This document shows, in pieces, positions 51,888 to 64,000 of a stretch of DNA of 64,000 bases. The stretch comes from Albula goreensis (lineage: Eukaryota; Chordata; Actinopteri; Albuliformes; Albulidae), in the NCBI GenBank assembly GCA_022829145.1, contig CM040761.1, forward strand, positions 870,768 through 934,767, in the 5' to 3' direction. Each line of letters opens with the position of its first letter. The stretch's first letter is position 1. The notes below the pieces were generated by a model that saw nothing but the letters and a program-made list of their open reading frames with translations, had not been told where the DNA came from and did no database searches. Both the position numbers and the translations under genes were made by a program.

Positions 51888-53010
51888 GTAAGAAACCTTT
51901 CATTTATTACCGTAGAATCTTGATATTCTATTGCTAAAGTTGTAGGACCGTTTATGCAGTAATTGAAAAGGGAATGTTGGTATGAAAAGTTAACCCAGAC
52001 CTTTTTCATTTTTTATTTTTCTTGATAATTATTTATTGAGTAATGGTATAAACCATGCAGTTAGTGGTTATTATTATTATTATTATTATTGTTATTAAGG
52101 TGCAAGTTCGGAACTTTCACTTGTTTTGTTTTTTGTTATACTTTCTGTTATGTTGAAACATCTGTGAAAATCGCAGCTCTTATGTTTTGTGCTTTTTAAT
52201 TGATTTCTGTAGCACCAGAGACAGAGAAAAACACAGTTGTGGAAGGGGGCGAGGTCCGCTTTAATGGAAAAGGAAAAAAGATTCGTAAACCCAGGACTAT
52301 ATATTCGAGTTTGCAACTTCAGGCTCTAAACAGACGGTTTCAGCAAACGCAGTACCTGGCTTTGCCGGAGAGAGCCGAACTCGCTGCCTCACTGGGTCTC
52401 ACACAAACGCAGGCAAGTTCACTTTCTACCGGCAAAATGATCGCAGTTTTCCCACTTTAATTACAGTTTACTTGCACTGCAGATTGTCCCAATATATTTT
52501 ATTTCTATTTGTGTAAAGCTTATCCTATGATTCAGAGAGCACTGAGTAGTAACTTGGTGGTATTTTTTCTGCAGTTTATTTAAAAGTAGTTTTCCCGCAT
52601 CACATTAATCAATATATATACAAATGAATAATAATAATAATAATAATACATTGATCATTATTTTAGCCAATACAGTTTTCTAGACTAAGCTTAATTAGTA
52701 ACCTATTTGATCAGTGTAATTTTTGATCTGACCTGTTTGACTTATCTGTCTTTTTCAGGTAAAGATTTGGTTTCAAAACAAACGATCAAAGTTCAAAAAA
52801 TTAATGAAGCAAGGCGGAGGGACAATTGACGCAAGCGCTCTTGCCAGTGGACGGGGACTGTCCGCCGGCTCGCCCTCTGTTGCTCCCGTTTGGAACACTC
52901 CATCCACAGTGAAAACCTCGGCAGCCACTCCGGGCTCTTACATCCCCAGTTACACCTCTTGGTATCCCACAGCGCATCAAGAAGCTATGCAGCAACCGCA
53001 ACTCATGTGA
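51575..53010 (+). CDS. dlx1: Homeobox protein Dlx1 (3 exons, 254 aa)
   Basis: Distal-less family transcription factor for forebrain GABAergic interneurons, retina and pharyngeal arches. Exons 51575-51887, 52213-52412 and 52759-53010 join to 254 codons plus stop (human 255). The N-terminus [17 protein letters not shown] is near identical to human. The homeodomain is residues 128-187 ([18 protein letters not shown] ... [13 protein letters not shown]) with Trp175 and Asn177-type WFQN; the C-terminus [20 protein letters not shown] ends in LM. The start is the first ATG of the conserved MTMTTM; the open frame extends upstream without another ATG. Intron 1 is GT-AG; intron 2 starts with GC. It faces dlx2 tail to tail and probably shares its intergenic enhancers. 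Not the dlx4 or dlx6 relative, because WFQNKRSK and the C-terminal YTSWYP are dlx1-like. Confidence 0.97.
52213..52412 (+). CDS. dlx1: dlx1 exon 2 (homeobox, 5' part)
   Basis: Acceptor TTCTGTAG ends at 52212. Encodes [20 protein letters not shown] and homeodomain positions 1-44, ending LGLTQTQ. The donor is the non-canonical GCAAGT at 52413. Confidence 0.95.
52759..53010 (+). CDS. dlx1: dlx1 exon 3 (homeobox, 3' part and C-terminus)
   Basis: Acceptor CTTTTTCAG ends at 52758. Encodes [18 protein letters not shown] and the C-terminal region through QQPQLM; stop TGA at 53008-53010. Confidence 0.96.
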   Translation, partial: VKIWFQNKRSKFKKLMKQGGGTIDASALASGRGLSAGSPSVAPVWNTPSTVKTSAATPGSYIPSYTSWYPTAHQEAMQQPQLM

Positions 53011-54446
53011 ACAGAAACTGTTAACCCCGCCCCCCACCCTCTCCCCCCTCCCCCGCCCCAGTCGTGGATGGGCCGGATCAGGGGCTCATTGCCCATCCAC
53101 TCAATGCGGCCCTGTGTGGCCTCGCCGCTCTTTGCCGAGCGCAGATGTGATGTGGAGCATTTCCCCAAAGCTGACAGCTGACGCATCGGCCTCCTCACAC
53201 GAACGGAGCGCATAGAACAGCCTGGAAACAGAGAAGCTGAGCGGCTCCCATCTGCGGGGGATGGCATGAAGAATGTCTTTTTGTGTCCATGACAGGAGGA
53301 AACAGAGGGAGATGAAAATGAAATTACCGTCATTTAAGCTGCTGTTGCAAATGTGACTGTGACTTCTTGTGTTCAAAAAAAAAAAAAGAAACAGAAACAA
53401 AATAGCGAGTGAATACTTATGTGGACATTGGGATTTATTTTGGTTGTAATAGGGTAGAATTATCAGCACTGTTTGAAATGCTGAAAAAATTCATTGCATA
53501 GTCTAAAATAAACACTGCTCTTTATACATTTATATTTATTAAAATACATGAAGATGCGAAGATACCTAAAATGCGGTGTCGAACATGAAATGCGAAACAC
53601 ACCAAACACCTCCGCGCCCGTAATCTCAAAGTATTGGTCACAAACGTGGCGTTGTTCCATGTGTTTGATCATTTAAATTTGATGTCCAAACTTTTGTATG
53701 TTTTTATCATTTAAAAAATGAGCTTTACGGTGACAGACTAATAAACAAAGAAAATGCGAGTAGCTGGAGGCAAGTAGCCTACTCCGATTCAACATTTGAT
53801 AAAAGCTATCAACGGATGTTGAATTACAGCAGCAAAGCCCTGGTATCAGCAAACATTTAATATCCTTGATGAAAATGAAGTGTTGTTGCTTTAAAGAGCA
53901 TTTTGGAAAGCTTAGCGATCTGGACAGCAAGTGTCTCTGAAACACCGACGTGCAATGTGTCCAGGATGATGTATAAACATGTAAGACTACGAGGTGTACT
54001 CAGCTTTTTGTCTTTGTGAGTGTTCACTCAAGGCTTTGTGAAAGAAAATGATACTTAATGAATATTAATGTATTGTTTTATTTGAAACTGTTAAACGTTA
54101 TACATGGCAAACTTCAGTTTATAATGGCTAATTTATTTCTTTGTATTATCACATTGTTTGTACATACTGTGTAAAGTTCTAAGACAGTAAAATTATGATT
54201 TTTAAATGACACTACCGAAAGTGTTACCGTTCTTTTCAAGTGTAAATTCAGCCATGCGAGTATGCCAAAGTACCATAATTTCCTTGCTGTTATTTTATTT
54301 ATTTATTTATTTATTTATTATTTATTTTATTTTATGTTTTTCAGCGTACTCAGGCTACATGCCTATACCCGGGCATGTACAAACTTTCATTTAAATGCTA
54401 AATAAAATTGTAAGTCGAATGGGTACAAATTCATTTTGGTAATAAA
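53011..54446 (+). other. dlx1: dlx1 3' UTR and end signals
   Basis: AATAAA hexamers at 53507, 54401 and 54441 offer short and long 3' ends. A (TTTA)n microsatellite lies at about 54290-54330. I infer that the main 3' end is near 54420-54460. Confidence 0.5.
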
Positions 54447-55744
54447 CGTCTCGGCATTTAACCTTGGAAAATAGACTGCAATCATTATTATTAACTCATG
54501 AACATGTATAGGCCTTTGCATACGCGTGTGTATCGGATCCATTTACACAGAGTTGTGTAAGATCGCATAGATTTTATTGTATGGCAGTTCCTTAATTCCT
54601 ACAATGTACACTACTTATTTTGTTTCATTTTCCTTTTGCCGATTTAAGTTAATTTCTGTGTTTCCATGAAAAGAAAGCCCGTTTTTACAGCTGTACAGCA
54701 GAGCAAGAGCTGGTGTGTGTTAAGTGTATAATTGGTGTAGAAGCAGGTGCTACAAGAAAAGGCTGTGAATTGTATGCGTGCGTGCGCGTGTGTGTGGGGG
54801 GAGTGTATAGATCAAAACATTGAAAAAGGCATTCAAAAAGCGTATTATTTTAACTGAAATTGTTTAACTGCGCTTTTCCACAAGGAGTCTCAAGGACTGG
54901 CGAACATAAAGAGCAAATATAATGTATGTTTGCAAATGTTAATTATTCATGAAGTACCTAGGCCTACATTGCCTTACAAAGGTTGTTACGTGCCCAACGC
55001 TTACAACTGTTTAAGTGAAAAAGGGTCCATTGTCCTCAGAAATCGATCATTTTTTCCAAATACATGACTTATGTCTTGTATTACATAACGATTTCCATAG
55101 TACTCATAGTGTGTGGCTTGACTGTTTCAGAACATTTCTGCTTGAGTTTGTGACCTAATGCACGCTTTTCTAAGGCACATCCCTCAATCATAGGAAATGT
55201 TCCGTCGTTCAAAAAAGCTTGGTTAAAGGAAACTGGAAATTTCATAGTTCCGTCGTATTTTCTAAAATCGCGCCTAAGTTTCCGATATTCAATATTTATT
55301 TAAACTTTTAGCGCTGATACATCTATCTTTGACAATACAAACCTGATTTATATCTACAAACAATGGCTAGTAAAACGTTCTGCTCCTTGGTGGATTTTTT
55401 GGTGTGTAGACTACAAAAAGGATTTCTGTCTTCAAGTAATTACTTTGACCAGTTGTGACACGCAACTTGTGTGGCCCAAATCATTTTTTTTAACTCGCAT
55501 GGGTCAGAACAGGAAACGTAATAACATGTTCTTAAGAAAAACGATAGCATTCACCGTGATTAACTTCAGGCCACAAATTACCCTCTGACTTCAAATAGGC
55601 TGAGTGCTGCTCCCAAAATATAGAAAAAAGTCTTAGGCGTAAACAGAAGAAAACAATGAACGGTCAAAATCGACACTAACCTCTTTATTTTGTATATTAA
55701 ATGATACACCGTATTTAATGGACAAAATTAGTAATCTTAATTTG

Positions 55745-55796
<52 letters not shown>
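55745..55796. repeat. (AAT)n microsatellite
   Basis: About 17 uninterrupted AAT/TAA triplets. Confidence 0.97.
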
Positions 55797-56394
55797 GTTG
55801 TTGATAGTAATAGTACCAGTCCCGCTTTGCCGGTCCTTCTACACAGCCTCATAAATGAATAAAGGCAACTACTTTACTGCCTTCATTTCACAATCATTTG
55901 ATGTATATGTAGTTGAAGAAAAATATGTTAAAACCGAAACATGTTAAGCCTATAGCCTGAAAATAACATAAATACTATATCTGATGGTCAAAGAAGCTGT
56001 TGGTATTGTGACATATTATCATAAACGGTATGACATGAGGAATGTATTATATTTGTATTATCGCATGTATTTCTGTATAAGAAAAGACTTTCCGGAAAAG
56101 GTCTAAAAAACTCTCCGGCGCGTATCACTGCATGGGTCGTTTCGCACTGATCAATGAAATATTAATATATTTCTGATATTTAATCAAGTGATTATTATTT
56201 GAATCTGACGAAAAGCTACTTTCTCTGCATTTGAATGGTGATAATTCTTCAGAGCTGAGAACTTATTTCAAAGGTTTTCATTAGTGCTTTTAAAAATGAG
56301 CTAAATTTTAGGATTTACCTGTAAATAAAAAAAAAACTAATTTAACTTTTTCTTAAATAGGTAGCACGCGGCTCTTAACAGAAAAAAAAAAACA

Positions 56395-56960
56395 AATTAC
56401 ATCTCTCTCTTTTTCGCTCTGAAAGACTCCAAAGTGCGCGTGCAGCTGCGCACCCGGGAGGGTCAGCGTTATTTCACTGTATTCTCCTCCTGATTACAAG
56501 CCGAGCCCATCATACACAACGTAATTACAGTCATTTCGGGTTTATTTATTCTAATGCAGTTTCCCATCTCTGGGGTAATTATGAACATTTTTTTCGCACA
56601 GGGAATCTTTTTGCATTAACAAAAGAGATAGCACACTGAAAGACAAATTTGCTGCGCATTGAAAAAAAGCAGTAAAATAGGTGAGCTGCCATCTCTCCGC
56701 CGTTCTCTTATATTTAAGCTCCGGCAAATTGCTTGCAGGTGTATGCGGGGGGATTGTCAATAGGAAGAGAGTTCAAAATTAGCAATGGCACAATGTTAGA
56801 GTAATGAAGGCAACGCAGCCAAAATTACGGCACAAGAGCATTTTTTCTTACCCCCTACTCCCATCTTTATTCCATAGAAAATCCTTTCTTCCAGAATCAA
56901 AGAGAACCGCTAGCATCTTCCGCATAATTGCCGAGTAGTCATCTGAAATTATAATTTCTT
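56395..56960. promoter_or_regulatory. Candidate Dlx1/2 intergenic enhancer A
   Basis: A block of complex, repeat-poor sequence with E-boxes CAGCTG (56443, inside a near-palindrome TGCGCGTGCAGCTGCGCAC) and CAGGTG (56736), homeodomain words GTAATTACAG, GGTAATTATG, AAATTAGC and AAATTACGG, and a TALE-type TTGTCAATAG at about 56753. Mash1 and Dlx sites together are what is described for I12b, so this is my best candidate, without proof. Confidence 0.45.
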
Positions 56961-57799
56961 ATTAGAGCATCAGTAGTTTTCTCAATAAGATAATTTAACG
57001 GTAAGGTAGATTTTAGTTGTAAAGAAATGATACTGTTAAATAGTTGTGATCCTTGTATTTCGCAAGTTGGAGCTTACACTTATTTGTAATATTTTAGTTA
57101 AAACTATGCTGTCTATATTATAATCCGCCTTAAGACTCATCTTTGAAACGAACAAATAAGAATTTTAAAGTATTTCCTGGTCATTTTCTGACGTTGGAAC
57201 ATGAAGAATGTTGTATCAATCAACAGACAAATTATCAAATGCGGTATCTTTTATGATCTTATAAATCATACATGTCCAATATACTTGTCCTCCGCGCCGC
57301 TTTATCGCAGTCATATGCCAAGAAAAATAAATTCCATAGTCAATTAAATAAGGATGTATTTCAATATTGATTGATTTATTTGTTAATAAATGCATACATA
57401 ATCAATATCCATGCCGTCATACCTACACACTACCTGCACTAACTTGAAACTGGTCAGATGCTTTGCATTGCAAGTAAAATAGGAAGTTGTGTCCTTACCT
57501 GAGTTTCTATAAGTCAGCCAAGATGAGTATCTCCTACCCGGGAATCACAACTAGACTGTTTTATGAAGACGTTTAAGAAAACTAATATCCCGAAGCTTAG
57601 TAGGACAGAGCGCTTCATTCCTACAAACTGTTTCACACGCAGCGCTAAGTGTTAGAACAGCACTGTTCACAATATGACTGAACATTTCAGCTATATTGGC
57701 GCTTTTTATATCTGATGGAAAAAATTGCACATTATTAGCATAAATGTTTACTCTTCATTACACTGATGACATTGTGCACTCGAGATCTTGGTAATCTTT

Positions 57800-58270
57800 G
57801 GGAAAATTATGAGTAATTTTTTAAAATTTAAAGCAGCAGTTACCATGCAATTCAGGCTAATTCTGCGTAGGCTCCAAACGGATATAATTATCGAGGAGTC
57901 AAGATGTTATGCTAAAAACTATGCATTGATATTCCCATTTATTATGTACATACAACTTTGACAATGTTGATGCTTGAAATAGCTGGAAATTGTCTTGCGC
58001 AAAATTACAGTCCATATTAGGACATCTAAAATTGCGAAGAATTATATAGTAATTGCAGGCTTTCAGATCGGAAAGCCAGAATGCTCAAACTAGTGCAAAT
58101 GTGGGTAAAATTACAGATCACAGTATAAATTAGGGAGAGGGGTATGGCATTTTTCAAGTTGTCAACAGGATTCCGGAAGTGTCTAATCCCGCATCACAGC
58201 TAATCTGTCAAAGGGGACAGATACAAACATTTCACTGTCTAACGCAGATTAATCAAATTTATTGTATTAA
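57800..58270. promoter_or_regulatory. Candidate Dlx1/2 intergenic enhancer B
   Basis: A second repeat-poor block with many TAAT words (GAGTAATTTT, CTAATTCTG, ATATAATTATC, TAGTAATTGC, AGATTAATC), a perfect CArG box CCATATTAGG at 58012-58021 and TALE-like CTGTCAAAG and TTGTCAAC. May correspond to the other known intergenic enhancer. Confidence 0.35.
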
Positions 58271-60253
58271 TTGAATATTTTGTGAATTTTTATTTGTGAA
58301 CAGAACAACAAATTCTCATTGGTCTGTTTCCCACTATGTAATATTAAATGTATTGTGCTTATTATTTTATTGTTCAATTGTCCTTAGTTTGATACGCTAA
58401 AAAGAGTTGCTATAAATAAATGAGTGGGATGGAAGGTTTTTCTTTGGTAATACGTTTATTAAAACCACACACATTTGAAGCACTCTGTCGTCTGGAAACG
58501 GTTCCGGAACATATGAGCAGGCACACGCTTTGTGGGGAGGCTCTCAGTTTAGACTCTGTTCACATATAAAATTACGCATTCCATCCAAATGTCTCTATGG
58601 AGAATCGACATAGCAAATGGCGCTTTATTGAAACTAAGACTTTTTGTGAATTGCGCACGCATGCTTTTCTCAGTCTGTCAGCTGTATGCAATAGAGACTC
58701 TGTGTGAGGCTAAGCATTTAGGCTGAAGCGGCGAATAGTTTAATATTTGTTGTTTGTCATTCTGTTTCACGATTCAGTGGCTTATTTCATATCAGAGCTT
58801 CCCGAAGAGGTCAACCTGTTAAGATCAGCGCTGTCACAACTTGAGGTGAAAATGTTGTGGCTTGCAGTGTGGCAATAAATTATGTTTAATATGTGAAATG
58901 ATCCCACTTCATTACCGGTTTTGGCCACATCAGTCAAAAATAAGAAAAGTGAATAGAAAGCATCGCTATTTCGTGCTGTGCACGCAGAGAATGAAACAAA
59001 CGAACACTCTTTTTTACTAGAAATCCTGCGCAATTCTGATTTCTTCTGGAACCTCTCACCAACCATTTCCTAGAATTATTGAAAAGCGACTGTTTTATGA
59101 TTCCATCTGTCAAAATAAACCATTATGATTTCAAATAGCGTTTTGTCGAATTTTATCGAGGTTTTTTAATTGCAGCATGTAGCAGTCACATTCATTGAAT
59201 CCCACGACTTTTGTCTGAAAGAAATATCAGTGTTATAGATTCGGATATCAGTGTTATATACTGAAGGAAACACGGCGTCCATATTTCTGTGTTTATTATT
59301 TGAGATATACGTAGATTTCATAGTATCCTGTTTCAGTTTGTTAATGAATCCAGTTTCCTGTCTCACTTTGCCTTGGAATAAAATTTGAGTGAACATTCGT
59401 CAGCATGAAACCTCTGCGACAGCCGCATTCACAGGGGCGTCGTGTAATGTCCTGCCACTGGTAATTGTGATAATTTCTTTTCCATGAGAGTTTGCTTGGG
59501 GCGATTTTCAGCTCTTCTTTGTTGAAACAGAGTTAACAAAAAAGTGGAGAAGGCGCAGTGACTCCGGAGAGTCTGCCTGACTGAGCCCAGCCGAGCGCTC
59601 TCCTCTTCTCTCGCATGCCATGACGGAGCACAGCCTTCCACTACCTCCTCTCTTTCTACGCCTAGGGCGCTTTATAAACTGTCCTGTTAATCATCATGTT
59701 TTAAAAAACTCTAAACCTTACACTATAAAAAAATAAATCTTCCTTTTAATCTTTATATCAAGATAGTAAAACATGTTCGTACTATTTTATGAAATAAACT
59801 AAGCACACCATTATTTGTGACTGCTTTACGTGTTGACAGCCTACAAAGATTGTCCCAGACCAAGGCAGCAGCAGTCTTTGCTGCTATTTGAACTGAAGAC
59901 ATCCTTTGTGATTGCGCCTACGGCATTCCGAGAAAATGTCCTTTTTCAGTAGGGCCTACAGAGGAATCACAGAGGGAAATTCATCTGGCACCAGTGCGGC
60001 AAAAGACGGGGACCCGGCTGAAGTCATACTGCTCCTCGATTTATTAAAAGGAAACAAACTAAGAAAATCTTGGGGGAGATCAAGGCTAATTGAGAGGTAA
60101 AATCCTTTCTTACAGTGATCAAGTGTCATTGTTGACGAACAAACATGAAATATGCAGGAAATGCGTAGCCGTAGCGAACTTGCCACGTTGGATATGTCTG
60201 AGTTGATGTGTACTGTTAAGAGAGCTAAATGCTTTATGCACCATGAACATGTT

Positions 60254-61052
60254 TTTATTTAAATATTTTACATATATTAAGGCAACACTGCAAATGTAAA
60301 TTTCATAATAAATAAAGACAATACTTTTCTAAAAAACGCTATACAATAAGAATGAAACAGTAATCAGCAGCTCACAGCTTTAAACGCGTTTACTCCTTCA
60401 GTTCAACATAAGATGGAAAATTCCACCTGAATAATGGCCGAAAATCAAAGCAATACTTTGTGGGTTTAAAAATATTCTCAAATGAAATACAAAAACTCTA
60501 ATCGGCACAACTCACCTTATATACAGAACAAATCTAAACGTATGTATAGACCATGAAAAAAAAACAACATTTCAGGTACATTTAAGACATGTAAGTTAAA
60601 ATTGAGGTCATTTCCAAAAGGCACCTGTCCATTTTAAAAGTGTGCTACATGTTTATTTGCTAAGGTTCTCCTTTAAACAAATTACTTGGAGATATCAAGG
60701 AAAATATCCATTCGTAAATTGCTGGTCTTAAAATACGTTTCCTTTGGATATTAGTGATATTTAAAACTGTACCTTGCCCGTATTTGTATCCCCTAAACAA
60801 ATAAATAAATACAAAAAAATAACATAACATGTATCGATTCTCTGGAACTATTTACATGACACTTGCATACCATTTTACATAAAAATGGCAGACAAAAAAT
60901 TAGGCAGAAAACTGGCATCGCGTTTACCGTAGCTGCACGTTCCTAGTTTCTTTTCCTTAAACTAGTTCACATATTTGACATCCTCCTGGAGAAAGCAGTT
61001 CACTCATAGTCAACTTTCCGCACTTGCGCCCTCGGAAGAAGTGCGATCAGGA
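60254..61052 (-). other. dlx2: dlx2 3' UTR
   Basis: Minus-strand sequence after the stop codon. Reverse AATAAA hexamers (TTTATT on the plus strand) at 60652-60657 and 60254-60259 give possible ends 400 or 800 bases downstream. Confidence 0.45.
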
Positions 61053-62456
<1,404 letters not shown>

Positions 62457-62679
62457 AGTAACTAATAGCCTTCAAAAGTTGAAAAAGGATGGGAGCCTCA
62501 GCGTTTCTCGTCTAACGGAATGATACAAATAGTTGTTGGCAGAAACATTTAATTTGACAAACTTGGTTAAGGTCGTTCCGCCGGTACCATCGCATCCTCT
62601 TTTCTATCAACTGAAATAGCCGCGGCTTCTCTAAGCAAGACCCCTGATTGTCTGGTGCCAGAGATGCAGGCGGGCGGGC

Positions 62680-62735
62680 ATTTATCCAGTGTCACGTGAA
62701 GAGGCAGAAATGGTTGGAGTGCAGTAGCCAATGAA
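62680..62735 (-). promoter_or_regulatory. dlx2: dlx2 core promoter elements
   Basis: On the minus strand, GGATAAATGC (62687-62678) is a TATA-like box about 230 bases before the ATG. It is preceded upstream by an E-box CACGTG (62693-62698) and, on the plus strand, a CCAAT box (62728-62732). The start site is inferred to be near 62655. Confidence 0.4.
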
Positions 62736-63850
62736 CAGTTGTTATGGAGCAGTTCCACCGGTTCGATATGTCGCTTGGACATGAAACAACTCAACTGATT
62801 TAAATGTACTTTTACATAGGAATCGCATATTAGCATATCAGAGATGTGTTGTTCCAATCACATTCATATAGTGTACAAAGTATTAATTAATCAAAACCTT
62901 ACATTGTATATGAACGATCAGCTTCCAACCCATGTCTGCTTCCTGTTCGTCACGTTTGTTAAGCGTATACCTTATACCTATAAACGTATAATTTAAGATA
63001 TGGATGTTGGAGCATTACTTTCTAAATGGTTGTTTGGAATTTTAATCAGATCAAAGAGCAAAATTTACTTTTTAAACCTCCCAGGCCTTTAATTCTGTTT
63101 AGCTCACCACAAATGGTGTTGTCATGGGGCGCCATCTGTCGGCGCCAAACCGACGTCAGCTTGGTAACCAGACAGACAGGGACTAATCACAAAAGGCGCC
63201 AGAATTTTTAAACTCACAGGTGAGCAAAACAGTCATTAAAAACCACAGAAATTCCTGTGCTCCCTGTTTGTGAATACCTACCAAAGCTGTCCCCGTCAGC
63301 AGCATTATAACTGAAAACAAACTGTTACTGCATATATTTTTTTAACGCTACCTGCCATTGGTAAGTAATGCCCCTATAAAAACAGTAGCTGCATGTTTAT
63401 GTCTGAATCACACCTTATGTAAACTACAAGTACATCAAAGAGAATATATGACTTATTGAGAATAAATTAGAATGAATAAACTCATATATTAAATACTAAA
63501 ATAAGAATAATAGCTCATATTGTGAGTAGCAGTTCCTGTTCGGCCTTACAGTCAAAGTTACAGGGAAAGCCTGAGCATTGACAAAGATCACAGATCAAAT
63601 ATCTGAACTCCATTCAAACAGTTGTTTACCATTTTTTTTTTTTTTTTTCAAATTCTCACACACTAAAATGACACATAAAGCACAATTATTGAAACTGACA
63701 CTCAGAGGGCAAAACCTCAGCTCAAGTCTCCAAAACTCTAAACAAATTCTCAGCCTCACACTTTTTGCAAAACACTCCACACTCCACCACTAAACACACT
63801 TCTCTACATTAGACACACTACACTAGACTAGACTACACATTGTCACAGCA
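62736..63850. other. Region upstream of dlx2
   Basis: No gene supported. Three GGCGCC palindromes stand within 63130-63202, next to TGTTGTCATGG and TTGGTAACC words that resemble RFX half-sites. From 63640 on, the sequence becomes A/C-rich and leads into the transposon at the window end. Confidence 0.4.
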
Positions 63851-63859
63851 GAAGACCAA

Positions 63860-64000
63860 ATGGATGCAGAGCAGATGAGATGCATTGTCCTCTGGGACAA
63901 TGTATCTATCCACCAATCTGCTCTGGTCAAAAACTGGTTTCATCAGCATCCACAATTTTCACTCCAGTACCTCCCACCATACTCTCCCTTCCTTAACCCC
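63860..64000 (+). mobile_element. Transposase fragment, IS630/Tc1/mariner DDE superfamily, cut by the window end
   Basis: The open frame from ATG 63860 to the end reads MDAEQMRCIVLWDNVSIHQS, then ALVKNWFHQHPQF and LPPYSPFLNP. The DN-x-x-x-H and LPPYSP-x-LNP motifs mark the second catalytic Asp region of the DDE_3 transposase domain. The third acidic residue lies beyond the window. No stop or frameshift appears in the visible 47 codons, so this copy may be younger than the others here. Confidence 0.8.

Larger units (their letters stand above)
54447..60250. other. dlx1-dlx2 intergenic region
   Basis: AT-rich and free of supported genes. It has an AAT microsatellite at 55745-55796 and stretches of complex, repeat-free sequence suited to the known Dlx1/2 intergenic enhancers (I12a and I12b in mammals and zebrafish). 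Two such blocks are listed separately; a third weaker one is around 58440-58740. Confidence 0.6.

Noticed and set aside
59912-60186. Short frames on both strands next to the dlx2 3' UTR
   Set aside because: No domain, no splice context, and open on both strands; intergenic noise.

Overview
The window is nuclear DNA from a vertebrate, most likely a ray-finned fish. It carries four protein-coding genes in the order hat1 – metap1d – dlx1 – dlx2, the gene order I recall for human chromosome 2q31. hat1, metap1d and dlx1 read on the plus strand and dlx2 on the minus strand, so the two distal-less homeobox genes are convergent. Exons are short and split by AT-rich introns full of fish-type minisatellites, TG/CA microsatellites and decayed transposons. 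The species cannot be fixed from the sequence.

Region by region: 1-5522 holds the last four coding exons of hat1 (C-terminal 180 residues; the gene starts outside the window), followed by a 3' UTR with a GC-rich minisatellite and an AATAAA at 6016. Between 5.5 and 7.97 kb is the hat1-metap1d spacer. metap1d runs from 7966 to 47254 in ten coding exons (328 codons) with all five metal ligands and a mitochondrial presequence; its 23-kb first intron holds a mariner fragment, a Ty3/Gypsy reverse-transcriptase fossil, several hairpins and many tandem repeats, and intron 5 holds a solo LTR. From 47.4 to 51.4 kb is a non-coding stretch with candidate enhancers upstream of dlx1. dlx1 (51575-53010) and dlx2 (62456-61053, minus) each have three coding exons with the homeobox split at the same place. 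The roughly 8 kb between them is AT-rich, has no supported gene and contains blocks dense in homeodomain and E-box sites, as expected for the Dlx1/2 intergenic enhancers. The last 150 bases enter a transposase gene that continues outside the window.

The genes do not form one pathway. hat1 (histone acetylation) and metap1d (mitochondrial N-terminal methionine removal) are housekeeping neighbours; dlx1 and dlx2 are a co-regulated developmental pair. The most unusual pattern is in metap1d. The 3' edges of exons 3 and 6, including their 5' splice sites, and the 5' edge of exon 2 have been copied in tandem into the adjacent introns, leaving arrays of intact and broken decoy splice sites. Other points of note are a GC-AG intron inside the dlx1 homeobox, overlapping upstream ORFs in front of dlx1, a Leu-to-Val change at homeodomain position 40 of dlx2, and several near-perfect short-loop inverted repeats.
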